From: Dactylosporangium sp040689395
Lineage (GTDB): Bacteria > Actinomycetota > Actinomycetes > Mycobacteriales > Micromonosporaceae
Assembly (NCBI RefSeq): GCF_040689395.1
Contig: NZ_JBFAZX010000033.1
Location: 1 to 64,000 of the forward strand
Reading direction: 5' to 3'
DNA length: 64,000 bases
Shown piece by piece: positions 44,127-51,663 of the stretch. The notes beneath the pieces are model-generated. The model was not told the DNA's origin. It did not search any database and saw only the letters and a program-made list of their open reading frames with translations. A program made the translations under genes and the position numbers. The number at the start of each line of letters is the position of its first letter. The stretch's first letter is position 1.

Positions 44127-45097
44127 CAACCCGTTGGGAAGCCCTCATCGCGATGACGGTGCTGTTCGCCACCGCCGGCCGGCAGGGCGAGCATCCGACC
44201 GACGCCGCCGCGACCTACGCTCAGGACCCGGTCTACGCGGCCTACCTCGGCTGCTACATCGCAATGGTGTCGCTCGGCTTCGCCGACATCGTCCGGCTGT
44301 GCCTGCCCTACGCGCGCGCCGCCGGCCGCGTGTGGCTCAGCCGCGGCCTGCGGCTGAGCGCCGCCGGCGCCGGCCTCGGCCTGTTGTACTGCGCGGTCCG
44401 CGCGGCGACTCTTGTCGAGGGCCTGCTCGGCACCGACCCGAAGCGGCTCGAAGCGCTCGTGCCGATATTCGCCGCGCTCGGTGCGATGCTCGTCATCGTC
44501 GGCCTGACCCTGCCGTCGTTCGGCCCGCGGCTGTCGCGCATTGCCGCATGGCACGTGCAGCGTCGTGCGTTCCGTCAGATGTATCCGCTGTGGGAAGCGA
44601 TCACGGTCACCGTCCCCGAGGTCGTGCTGGACCCGTCGGCTTCGCCGGACCGCGGCATCCTGCGCCACGTGGACCGGCGGCTGCGGCGGCGGGTGGTCGA
44701 GATCGGCGACGGCATCCGCCAGTTGCGCCATCACATGAGCGATACCGTGGCCACGGCGGCGACCGCCGACCCGCGGGCCCTCACCGGCCGGCCCCGTGAT
44801 GCCGCCGTGCGCGCCGCGCAAATCCTGGCGGCCTGCCTCGCATACGAGGCGGAGCGCCGAGCACGGTTGGACACGCCTGCGGCAGACGGTACCGCCGATG
44901 GGGCACAACGCGCCGACGAGCGACAGCGGCGGGCACGCTGGGACGCCTGGCGCGCCGCGCTGCCGGCCACCGACCTCCGTGTGGCGCCCCTGGCCGGCAC
45001 GGGTCCGCAGCCGCCCGCGTCCAGCGCCGACCACGAGGACTTCGCCGCGGAGGTGCGCGGGCTCGTCGATGCCGCCAGGGCACTGCGCGGATCATGA
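44081..45097 (+). CDS. MAB_1171c family membrane protein, N-terminally truncated, 338 aa
   Basis: The sequence matches the second half of the MAB_1171c family of putative actinobacterial transporters: YLGCYIAMVSLGFADIVRLC, AAGAGLGLLYCAVRAATLVE and LGAMLVIVGLTLPSFGPRL give three TM helices, followed by the conserved cytosolic domain with MYPLWEAITVTVPEV and the ILRHVDRRLRRRVVEIGDG block. About 130 N-terminal residues with the first TM helices are absent, so the gene is either truncated or a short variant. A GTG at 44081 or an ATG at 44153 may serve as start; neither has a strong Shine-Dalgarno, and an inverted repeat covers 44081-44126. The stop overlaps an ATG of the P450 gene (ATGA). Confidence 0.6.
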   Translation: MEGAPVGGTDVPHLPPTRWEALIAMTVLFATAGRQGEHPTDAAATYAQDPVYAAYLGCYIAMVSLGFADIVRLCLPYARAAGRVWLSRGLRLSAAGAGLGLLYCAVRAATLVEGLLGTDPKRLEALVPIFAALGAMLVIVGLTLPSFGPRLSRIAAWHVQRRAFRQMYPLWEAITVTVPEVVLDPSASPDRGILRHVDRRLRRRVVEIGDGIRQLRHHMSDTVATAATADPRALTGRPRDAAVRAAQILAACLAYEAERRARLDTPAADGTADGAQRADERQRRARWDAWRAALPATDLRVAPLAGTGPQPPASSADHEDFAAEVRGLVDAARALRGS

Positions 45098-45147
45098 ACT
45101 CCAGCAGCCGGCGACCCGGCCGGCACGAACCAGATCGGGAGCAGCAC

Positions 45148-46329
45148 ATGACCACCGCCGCGATGGACGCGCTACTCGCGGACCCGCACGGGTACTACGA
45201 GACGCTGCGCGCCAGCGGGCCCGCCCACCGGTTGACGCTGCCCGACGGTTCGCCGGTCTGGCTGCTGACCCGCTACGAGGACGTCCGCGCCGCGCTCGCC
45301 GACCCACGGCTTTCGCTCGACAAGCGCAACTCCGGCGGCGGCTGGGCCGGTTTCTCGCTCCCGCCGAGGCTCGACGCCAACTTGCTCAACATGGACGCGC
45401 CGGACCACACCCGGATCCGTCGGCTGGTCGCACCGGCGTTCACCCCGCGCCGGGTCGAGGCTCTCCGCCCGCGTGTCCAGCGGACCGCGAACGACCTGCT
45501 CGACCGCCTCGCCGCAGACACCGACGCCGACCTGGTGAGCGGATACGCCACGCCGCTGTCGATCGCGACGATCTGCGACATGCTGGGCCTGCCCGATGCC
45601 GACGTGGACCAGATGCGCGTCTGGACCAACACCCTCCTGAGCCCGCCGCCCGAGGACCCGAAGGCCCCGGCCCGCGCGGTCATGGCGATCGAACAGTTCC
45701 TGGTGGAGCTCATCCGCCGTAAACGCGCCGAGCCCACCGACGACCTGCTGACCGCGATGATCACGGCTCACGACGCCGACGACCACCTCAGCGAGGAGGA
45801 GCTCACGTCGCTGGCCTTCCTGACGATCTTCGCCGGCTACGAGAACTCGATCAACCTGATCGGCAACTGCGCCCTGGCCCTGCTGCGGCACCCGCACCTG
45901 CTCGACGACGTCCGCGACGATGCCGGCATGCGCCGTGCCGCGATCGACGAGACCCTGCGGCACGAGCCCGCGGCGAAGCTGTCGATCCGCCGGTTCGCCC
46001 TGGAAGACCTGGCCTACGGCCCGGTGACGATCCCCAAAGGTGCCACGGTCCTGCTGAGCCTGGCCGCCGCGAACCGCGACCCGTCGGCCGTCGACGACCC
46101 GGACGTGTTTCGCCTGCGCCGCCCGAGCGCGCCGCACCTGGGCCTTGGCCACGGTCCGCACCACTGCCTCGGCGCGGCTCTGGCCATCCTGGAGACCGAC
46201 GTGGCCGTCGGTGAACTGCTTCGACGCCACCCGCGCCTGACCCTAGCGGAGCCGTCTGACGGCCCCGCGTGGCGCCGCTCGTTCCGCAGCCGGTCCCTGT
46301 CGACGCTGCGCGTCACGTTGAAAGGCTGA
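45148..46329 (+). CDS. Cytochrome P450, 393 aa
   Basis: This is a soluble bacterial haem-thiolate monooxygenase. The ExxR motif is ETLR (about 268-271), and the haem loop LGHGPHHCLGA contains the Cys ligand (about 341), with Leu in place of the usual first Phe of the FGxGxHxCxG motif. The I-helix reads FAGYENS (about 229): the Glu of the acid-alcohol pair is kept but the Thr is Asn. The ATG at 45148 has GGGAG six bases upstream; an alternative ATG at 45094 overlaps the stop of the MAB_1171c gene (ATGA) and would add 18 residues. P450 and MAB_1171c genes seem to form one transcript. Substrate unknown; a terminator hairpin follows. Confidence 0.92.
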   Translation: MTTAAMDALLADPHGYYETLRASGPAHRLTLPDGSPVWLLTRYEDVRAALADPRLSLDKRNSGGGWAGFSLPPRLDANLLNMDAPDHTRIRRLVAPAFTPRRVEALRPRVQRTANDLLDRLAADTDADLVSGYATPLSIATICDMLGLPDADVDQMRVWTNTLLSPPPEDPKAPARAVMAIEQFLVELIRRKRAEPTDDLLTAMITAHDADDHLSEEELTSLAFLTIFAGYENSINLIGNCALALLRHPHLLDDVRDDAGMRRAAIDETLRHEPAAKLSIRRFALEDLAYGPVTIPKGATVLLSLAAANRDPSAVDDPDVFRLRRPSAPHLGLGHGPHHCLGAALAILETDVAVGELLRRHPRLTLAEPSDGPAWRRSFRSRSLSTLRVTLKG

Positions 46330-46388
46330 AGCGGGCCGCACCCGAACACCGATCGGACAGTTCGTCGCAGACGTGTAGCCGGCGCTGC

Positions 46389-46411
46389 GTGCGGCTCGAA
46401 TCGAGCCGCAC
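46389..46411 (+). terminator. Terminator hairpin after the P450 gene
   Basis: A perfect palindrome apart from its central base (GTGCGGCTCGA, A, TCGAGCCGCAC) lies 60 bp past the P450 stop, in the gap before the convergent thioesterase gene, and may end transcription from both sides. Confidence 0.65.
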
Positions 46412-46547
46412 GACGCCCTGCGGCGCGGACCGAGACCGGGATGATCAGCACTTCGCCTAGCTCAAGGTGATAGCTCAGGGTGACAGGATCCGCGCGCTGC
46501 CGCCATGCTGTAGGTCCGCACGCCGCCCGAAGTGGTGCGCGCCCCGC

Positions 46548-47048
46548 TCATCGCCCGTCGGCCTTGTCGCCGCGCAGCGTCATCACGGCGCTGGTGACCG
46601 TCGCGACGGGCTTGCCGTCACCGCGGGTGATCTCGCACAGATAGTGGCTCACCGTCCGTCCGGCATGCGTGGCGTACGCGGTCGCGGTCAGGCGCTCGTT
46701 CCACACCGGGCGCAGGAACGTCGCCTTCAGATCGATGCTGGTAAACGACTCTCCCGGCTCGAGCACCGTGGACTGTGCCGTGCCGATCGCCGCATCGGCC
46801 AGCTCCACCAGCAGGCCACCGTGGACCGTTCCCTGCTGGTTGCCATGCACCGCGGCGTCGGCGTCCAACTCGACCACCGCCTGGCCCGGGCCGACGGCCG
46901 TAATCGTGAACCCCAGCAGCTCAGAGATCGCCGTCGGATACCTCACATGCGTCCGGTCATCCGGTCGCAGCGTCCCAGCCAGCTGTCTGCGCAGATACTC
47001 GATCACCGGCAGATCATGGACGGTCCCGGTCACAGGCTTCCCCCTCAT
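46548..47048 (-). CDS. PaaI-type hotdog thioesterase, 166 aa
   Basis: This is a hotdog-fold acyl-CoA thioesterase of the PaaI group. The family signature GTVHGGLLVELADAAIG is at about 73-89, with the conserved His-Gly-Gly of the active site. The strands that follow include SIDLKATFLRPVWNERLTA and the end VTSAVMTLRG. It would hydrolyse small or aromatic acyl-CoAs in the cytosol. The ATG at 47048 gives the family N-terminus. It is divergent from a MocR-type regulator with a perfect palindrome in between, so that regulator likely controls it. Confidence 0.9.
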   Translation of the reverse strand: MRGKPVTGTVHDLPVIEYLRRQLAGTLRPDDRTHVRYPTAISELLGFTITAVGPGQAVVELDADAAVHGNQQGTVHGGLLVELADAAIGTAQSTVLEPGESFTSIDLKATFLRPVWNERLTATAYATHAGRTVSHYLCEITRGDGKPVATVTSAVMTLRGDKADGR

Positions 47049-47080
47049 CGACGTGGTACCTGCGACGCTAGCGACCTAAA

Positions 47081-47106
47081 CTAGGACGATCCACCCATCG
47101 TCCTAG
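47081..47106. promoter_or_regulatory. Perfect 10-bp inverted repeat operator between thioesterase and MocR genes
   Basis: CTAGGACGAT (47081-47090) and its exact complement (47097-47106) with a six-base spacer lie between the divergent starts (33 bp from the thioesterase ATG, 26 bp from the MocR ATG). The arrangement fits autoregulation by the dimeric MocR protein. Confidence 0.75.
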
Positions 47107-47132
47107 ATACAAGTGTCCTCGACGAGGTGTCA

Positions 47133-48467
47133 ATGCGTCCCGCCACCTACAAGGCCATCGTCGACCGGCTCGCCACCGCGATCCGGACCGGCGAGCTGCC
47201 TGCCGGCACCCGCCTACCGACCCACCGGACGCTGGCACGCGAGCACCGGATCGCCCTGGCGACCGCCACCCGCGTCTACGCCGAACTCACCGGCATGGGC
47301 CTGGTCGCCGGTGAGCCCGGACGAGGGACGTTCGTGCGCGACCAGCACGGCCACGACGGCCTCGACCCCGACCGACGGCTGCCGGTCCCCCGGATCGCCG
47401 ACCTGTCGTTCAATCAGCCCCTCGCTGACGAGCAGACCACCCAGCTGCGCCACGCCCTGCGCGAACTGTCCACCTCCGGCAATCTCGACGCTGTCCTCTA
47501 CCAGCAGCCACCCGGCGGCCGAAGCCACGAACGCGCCATCGTCGCCACGTATCTCCTCGACCGCGGCATAGACGTCCCCCCGGCGAGCGTGTTCCTGACC
47601 AACGGCGCCCAGCAGGCCCTCGACGCCGTCCTGGCCACCACCACCCGGCCCGGCGAGGTCGTCGCCGCCGACGCGCTCACCTACCCAGGTCTCAAACTGC
47701 TCGCCGCCACGCACTCGCTCGAGATCGCCCCCATCCCCTCAACCGCCGACGGTCCGGACCTCGACGCCCTCAACCAGCTCTGCGCGGCTCGACCGGTCCG
47801 TGCGATCTACACCATCCCCACCCTTCACAACCCCCTCGGCTGGACCCTCAGCCACGCCACCCGCGACCACCTCGCCACCATCGCCCGCACTCATGACGTG
47901 CTGATCATCGAGGACGGCACCTACGCCTTCCTCGACCAGACCCCGCCTCCGCCGATCCAGGCCATCGCACCCGAACGCACCTTCTACATCGCCAGCCTGT
48001 CCAAGAACGTCGCCACCGGACTGCGCTTCGGATTCGCCATCGCACCCGGCGCCCACGCCTCGTCACTCACCCGCAGTCTGCGCGCCACCACGTGGGGCAT
48101 CCCCGGCATCGTCACGGCTCTGGCCACCGGATGGATCGCCGACGGAACCGTCGGCCGCCTGGAGAAGACCCGCCGCGACGACGCGGCCAGCCGCCAGCAG
48201 ATCGCCCGCACAGCGTTCACCGGCCTGGACTACACCGCCCACCCCTCGTCCTTCTTCGGCTGGCTACGACTCCCCCACGACCTGCGCGCCGACCAAGCCG
48301 CCACCCACCTCGCCGACGCCGGCGTCCTCGTCTCCACCGCCGACGCCTTCGCCACCACCACCCACCCACCGCACGCCCTCAGACTCGCCATCGCCACCCC
48401 GCCCCTCCCCGAGCTGGCAGACATCCTCGAACACGTCCGCACCACCATCGACTCCATTCCCTGGTAA
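47133..48467 (+). CDS. MocR/GntR-type regulator with aminotransferase domain, 444 aa
   Basis: This is a MocR-family transcription factor, a GntR winged helix (residues 1-75; LPTHRTLAREHRIALATATR, GRGTFV) fused to a fold-type I PLP aminotransferase domain (about 95-444). The domain has NGAQQALDAVLATT, TIPTLHNPLGWTLS, IIEDGTYAFLD and the PLP-binding Lys in ASLSKNVATGLRFGF (about 291). MocR proteins use the PLP domain to sense an amine or amino acid rather than for catalysis. The ATG at 47133 follows GAGG by five bases. It is divergent from the thioesterase, with an operator between them. Confidence 0.92.
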   Translation: MRPATYKAIVDRLATAIRTGELPAGTRLPTHRTLAREHRIALATATRVYAELTGMGLVAGEPGRGTFVRDQHGHDGLDPDRRLPVPRIADLSFNQPLADEQTTQLRHALRELSTSGNLDAVLYQQPPGGRSHERAIVATYLLDRGIDVPPASVFLTNGAQQALDAVLATTTRPGEVVAADALTYPGLKLLAATHSLEIAPIPSTADGPDLDALNQLCAARPVRAIYTIPTLHNPLGWTLSHATRDHLATIARTHDVLIIEDGTYAFLDQTPPPPIQAIAPERTFYIASLSKNVATGLRFGFAIAPGAHASSLTRSLRATTWGIPGIVTALATGWIADGTVGRLEKTRRDDAASRQQIARTAFTGLDYTAHPSSFFGWLRLPHDLRADQAATHLADAGVLVSTADAFATTTHPPHALRLAIATPPLPELADILEHVRTTIDSIPW

Positions 48468-48543
48468 CCGCCCGGACGGCGGGTTGCGGGTGCCGGCGAA
48501 GCCCGGACGTGCCGCGCCGTGGTACAGGCGAACTCCGGTTGCG

Positions 48544-49206
48544 TCACCGGAGCCGGCGGCGGCCCAGGCGGAGTTGGGCGCGCAGCACCTGGCGCGGGCG
48601 TAGCGGCGCAACAGGGAGCGGGTGGGCCGCGGTCGCGCGTAGGCCGTCGAGGGTCAGGGCGAGGTAGCGGCGCCAGGCGTTGGGGTCGATGGCATAGGTC
48701 GCCTCGCTGACACGCGAGTGCGCCCAGACGATGAACGCGATGTCCTCGGCCGTGATGTCGGGGCGCAGGCTGCCCTCGGCCTGAGCCCGCTCGACGATGC
48801 GGCGGCCGAGGTCGTACGCACGTTTCCGGGCTGCTTCGATCCCGGCCGCGTACGGAAAGCGCATCGACGCGATGTCGTTGAAGGCGAGATCGCCGGCCTG
48901 CAGTTCGCAGACGCGCTCGAGGAAGAATGTGAGCCCGTCCCAGGCCGGTTCTATCGCCACGGCGGCCTCGGCCGCTTTGATCCAGGCCCGTTTCTTCTCC
49001 GCCATGACGGCCCCCACCAGGTCCATCCGCGTGGGAAAGTGCCGATACAGCGTGCCGATCGCCAACCCGGCCCGGCGGGCGATGCCTTCCAGCGCGGCGT
49101 CGAGGCCCTCCTCCGCGAACACAGTCCTGGCGGCGTCGAGCAGTGCGGCTCGGTTGCGCTGTGCGTCCTTGCGCAGAGGACCGGTCGGTGGCTTGCGTGT
49201 CGTCAC
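48544..49206 (-). CDS. TetR/AcrR family regulator, 220 aa
   Basis: The N-terminal helix-turn-helix is at residues 15-60 (LLDAARTVFAEEGLDAALEG, GLAIGTLYRHFPTRMDLVGA), and the C-terminal ligand domain is of the SACE_7040-like type, ending in a basic tail. The GTG start at 49206 follows the palindromic sites at 49224-49266 by 17 bp, as expected for autorepression. It is divergent from the DUF3050 gene at the left border of the NRPS cluster, so it is a candidate cluster regulator. Confidence 0.9.
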   Translation of the reverse strand: MTTRKPPTGPLRKDAQRNRAALLDAARTVFAEEGLDAALEGIARRAGLAIGTLYRHFPTRMDLVGAVMAEKKRAWIKAAEAAVAIEPAWDGLTFFLERVCELQAGDLAFNDIASMRFPYAAGIEAARKRAYDLGRRIVERAQAEGSLRPDITAEDIAFIVWAHSRVSEATYAIDPNAWRRYLALTLDGLRATAAHPLPVAPLRPRQVLRAQLRLGRRRLR

Positions 49207-49223
49207 TCGCGCAGCCTACAACC

Positions 49224-49266
49224 TGAGGCATGCCTCATATTTTCGGATGAACATGAGGCATGCCTC
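49224..49266. promoter_or_regulatory. Tandem TetR operators, 30 bp apart
   Basis: Two copies of the palindrome TGAGGCATGCCTC (49224-49237, complete; 49254-49266) have their centres exactly 30 bp apart, about three helical turns. They lie just upstream of the TetR gene and about 170 bp before the DUF3050 gene. Such paired sites allow cooperative binding on one face of DNA. Confidence 0.8.
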
Positions 49267-49435
49267 GATTTCGGACAAAAACCAGTGCTCCAGCCCATTG
49301 CGGGACAACACCGAACCGGCCTAGCCTTTCGTCAACCCGACTGAATGGCCGGCTCCCGCACCCGCGCGGTGCGGCGGGGGGACGGCACAGTGCTCACATC
49401 GAGCTGACTCATCGCATACGGCGGAGGGAAGAACC

Positions 49436-50251
49436 ATGCCACGATACGAGTGGGACCAGACCCACGCGGGGATCAACCGGCTCAAGGCGGCCGTGGCCGC
49501 GACCCGCTCGAATGTCATCACCCACGAGATGTACTCCCGCCTGGACTCGCACGCGGCCATCGTCACCTTCATGGAGCACCACGTCTACGCCGTGTGGGAC
49601 TTCATGTCGCTGCTGAAGTCGCTGCAGCGCAACCTGACCTGCGTCGATGTTCCTTGGGTCCCCACCGGCCCGACGTCGAGCCGGCGCCTGATCAACGACA
49701 TCGTCCTGGTGGAGGAGAGCGACGAGCTGGGCGGCGGGTTCATCAGCCACTTCGAGCTCTACGTTCAGGGTATGACCCAAGCCGGGGCCGACACGACGGT
49801 CATCGAGCCGTTCATCGACCTGATCCGCGCCGGCACGGAAGTGCCGGAAGCCCTGTCGGCACTGCCCGTACCAGCTCCGGCCGCCGAGTTCGTCCGCAGC
49901 ACCTGGACATTCATCCAGACCCTGCCGCTGCACTGCCAGGCCGCGGCGTTCGCGTTCGGCCGTGAAGACCTCATCCCCGAAATGTTCCAGCAGGTCGTCG
50001 ACGTCAACGAGAACGTCGGCCGGCTCGACCTCTTCGTCGACTACCTGCGCCGGCACATTCAGGTCGACGACGAGGAACACACCCCGATGGCCATGCAGAT
50101 GCTGGCGGATCTCTGCGGTGACGACGAGGTCAAGTGGCAGGAGTGCGTCGGGGCCGTCACCGCCACCCTGAACGCCCGCGTGCGACTCTGGGACGGGATC
50201 ACCGCGGCCATCAAGGAGCCGGCAGCCAGCCTGGCCGGGCAGGCTTCATAG
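49436..50251 (+). CDS. DUF3050 protein, probable haem-oxygenase-like metal enzyme, 271 aa
   Basis: DUF3050 belongs to the haem-oxygenase-fold superfamily, many members of which are diiron oxidases/oxygenases. The sequence keeps an array of possible ligands on helices: FMEHHVYAVWDF (about 45-56), ESDELGGGFISHFELY (about 93-108) and YLRRHIQVDDEEHTP (about 204-218). A GGAGGGA site lies eight bases upstream of the ATG. It sits at the border of the NRPS cluster next to a TetR gene and may hydroxylate, desaturate or cleave a cluster intermediate. It could also be unrelated to the cluster. Metal binding is inference. Confidence 0.85.
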   Translation: MPRYEWDQTHAGINRLKAAVAATRSNVITHEMYSRLDSHAAIVTFMEHHVYAVWDFMSLLKSLQRNLTCVDVPWVPTGPTSSRRLINDIVLVEESDELGGGFISHFELYVQGMTQAGADTTVIEPFIDLIRAGTEVPEALSALPVPAPAAEFVRSTWTFIQTLPLHCQAAAFAFGREDLIPEMFQQVVDVNENVGRLDLFVDYLRRHIQVDDEEHTPMAMQMLADLCGDDEVKWQECVGAVTATLNARVRLWDGITAAIKEPAASLAGQAS

Positions 50252-50261
50252 CAGGGCGGAC

Positions 50262-51587
50262 CTACTCGGACGCGCGGACCAGCACGTCCTCGACGTGCCG
50301 GAGCATGTCGCCTGCCGCCGGCGCCCACGCCGTGTCGCCGTGACAGGCGATCGTCATCAGCGCCGCGGCCGGCCGGTGCTGGACTGACAGGATGTACCGC
50401 GACCCGCCGGGCCGGTCGGGCTGCTCGGTAATCCGGTCCTGCACGGCTGGATCAGTGAAGGGAATGGCCTCGGCGCCGAGTGAGCGGCTGTTCGCCGCGC
50501 TGCCCACGATGGACGCGTCGATGTAATTGAACCGGGCCGCGGCCGCGCCAGTATCAGCCAGTTCGCCCAGGACTTCGGCGCTGATCGCCGCGGCCCGCGC
50601 CGGGTCGACGTTGGCGAACCGGTGGCCATGCAGCTGGTTGCTGGCCGTGGCTGTCAGTCGCGCGGCGAGGTCACCGGTCCCCGGCACGAGGACGGGCACC
50701 GGCATGACCGCCTTGCGGACCGATGCCTGCGTGCCCGCCGACAGCCGGTTCGCGGCGAGCGAACGGATGCCGGCGCACGGCGAACCCTCGACCAGGCTGA
50801 TCACCGAGCCGAACGCGGTCAGGTAGACCGCCGATACCGGCATGCCGGTGCGGGTGGCGACGGCCTGTGCGGCTCGGGCGGCGTGCGCCGAGGCGAGCCA
50901 CCGGGACTGCAGCACCGGGTCCGCCGGTGCTGTCCCGCTGGTCGGGCGCCAGCCGGACAGCCCGTCGCGCAGCGCGTCCAGCTGGCGCCGCCAGTAGGCC
51001 TCGGCCCGCTCGGCGTAGGCCCGGCCCGGTTCGGACATCTCCCACTCGGCCGTTTCCAGGGGCTGCTCCGGCGCGGGCTGGCCGTCGAACGCCGGATGTC
51101 CGCTCGCGCGACGACGCAAGGCTTGCAGGAAGTCGGTGCGGAGCACCCGCATGCCCCATCCGTCGACCGCGCAGTGGTCGACGACGATGCCGATCCGCTG
51201 CACGGCGCCGGCGGCGACCTCCAGGACGAAGAGCACCGGCTGCTGCTCCCCGAGCCGGAACGCCGTGGCCGTGGCCGCTGCGATCGCCTGGTCCGTTTCC
51301 GGGCCGGCCGGCGCGACCCGCACCACTTCGCCGAGCCGCTCCGCCGTCGGGAGAACGTGCTGCTCACGCTGGCCGGGGCCGGTCGCGGGCAGGAGAGTCC
51401 GCAGCCCCTCGTGGCGATCGAGCAGGTCACCGATCGCCGCCAGCACGACACCCACCGGTGCGCCGGCGCCGTGGACCACGCTGGTGAAGTTCGTGGCATA
51501 TGACCACGGCGAGTCCGCGTCGATGCCGACGTCCATGAACCACTCACGTTGCGCGCATGTCAGCGGTCCGCGTCGAGTCGAGTTCAT
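50262..51587 (-). CDS. Stand-alone NRPS condensation-domain protein, 441 aa
   Basis: This is a free-standing chloramphenicol-acetyltransferase-like condensation domain. The N-lobe starts TCAQREWFMDVGI, the active-site motif is VVDHCAVDGWGMRV (HHxxxDG form with the first His replaced by Asp but the catalytic second His and the Asp-Gly kept), and RSLAANRLSAG corresponds to a late core motif. It could form an amide or ester, or act as an off-loading or tailoring acyltransferase. The ATG at 51587 has AGGAA seven bases upstream. It is transcribed away from the ligase gene, with a 76-bp shared promoter region. Its product may modify the finished peptide or take part in loading. Confidence 0.88.
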   Translation of the reverse strand: MNSTRRGPLTCAQREWFMDVGIDADSPWSYATNFTSVVHGAGAPVGVVLAAIGDLLDRHEGLRTLLPATGPGQREQHVLPTAERLGEVVRVAPAGPETDQAIAAATATAFRLGEQQPVLFVLEVAAGAVQRIGIVVDHCAVDGWGMRVLRTDFLQALRRRASGHPAFDGQPAPEQPLETAEWEMSEPGRAYAERAEAYWRRQLDALRDGLSGWRPTSGTAPADPVLQSRWLASAHAARAAQAVATRTGMPVSAVYLTAFGSVISLVEGSPCAGIRSLAANRLSAGTQASVRKAVMPVPVLVPGTGDLAARLTATASNQLHGHRFANVDPARAAAISAEVLGELADTGAAAARFNYIDASIVGSAANSRSLGAEAIPFTDPAVQDRITEQPDRPGGSRYILSVQHRPAAALMTIACHGDTAWAPAAGDMLRHVEDVLVRASE

Positions 51588-51663
51588 TCGCGTTCCTGTC
51601 CACTTTCTAAGGTCTCTTGAGTGGAATATTGCAGGACGACTCTGATCATGCAACCCTGTTGCC
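51588..51663. promoter_or_regulatory. Bidirectional promoter region of the NRPS cluster
   Basis: This 76-bp gap between divergent cluster genes is more A+T-rich than its surroundings and must hold promoters for the condensation-domain gene (minus strand) and the ligase-led operon (plus strand). I could not define -35/-10 pairs with confidence. Confidence 0.4.
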
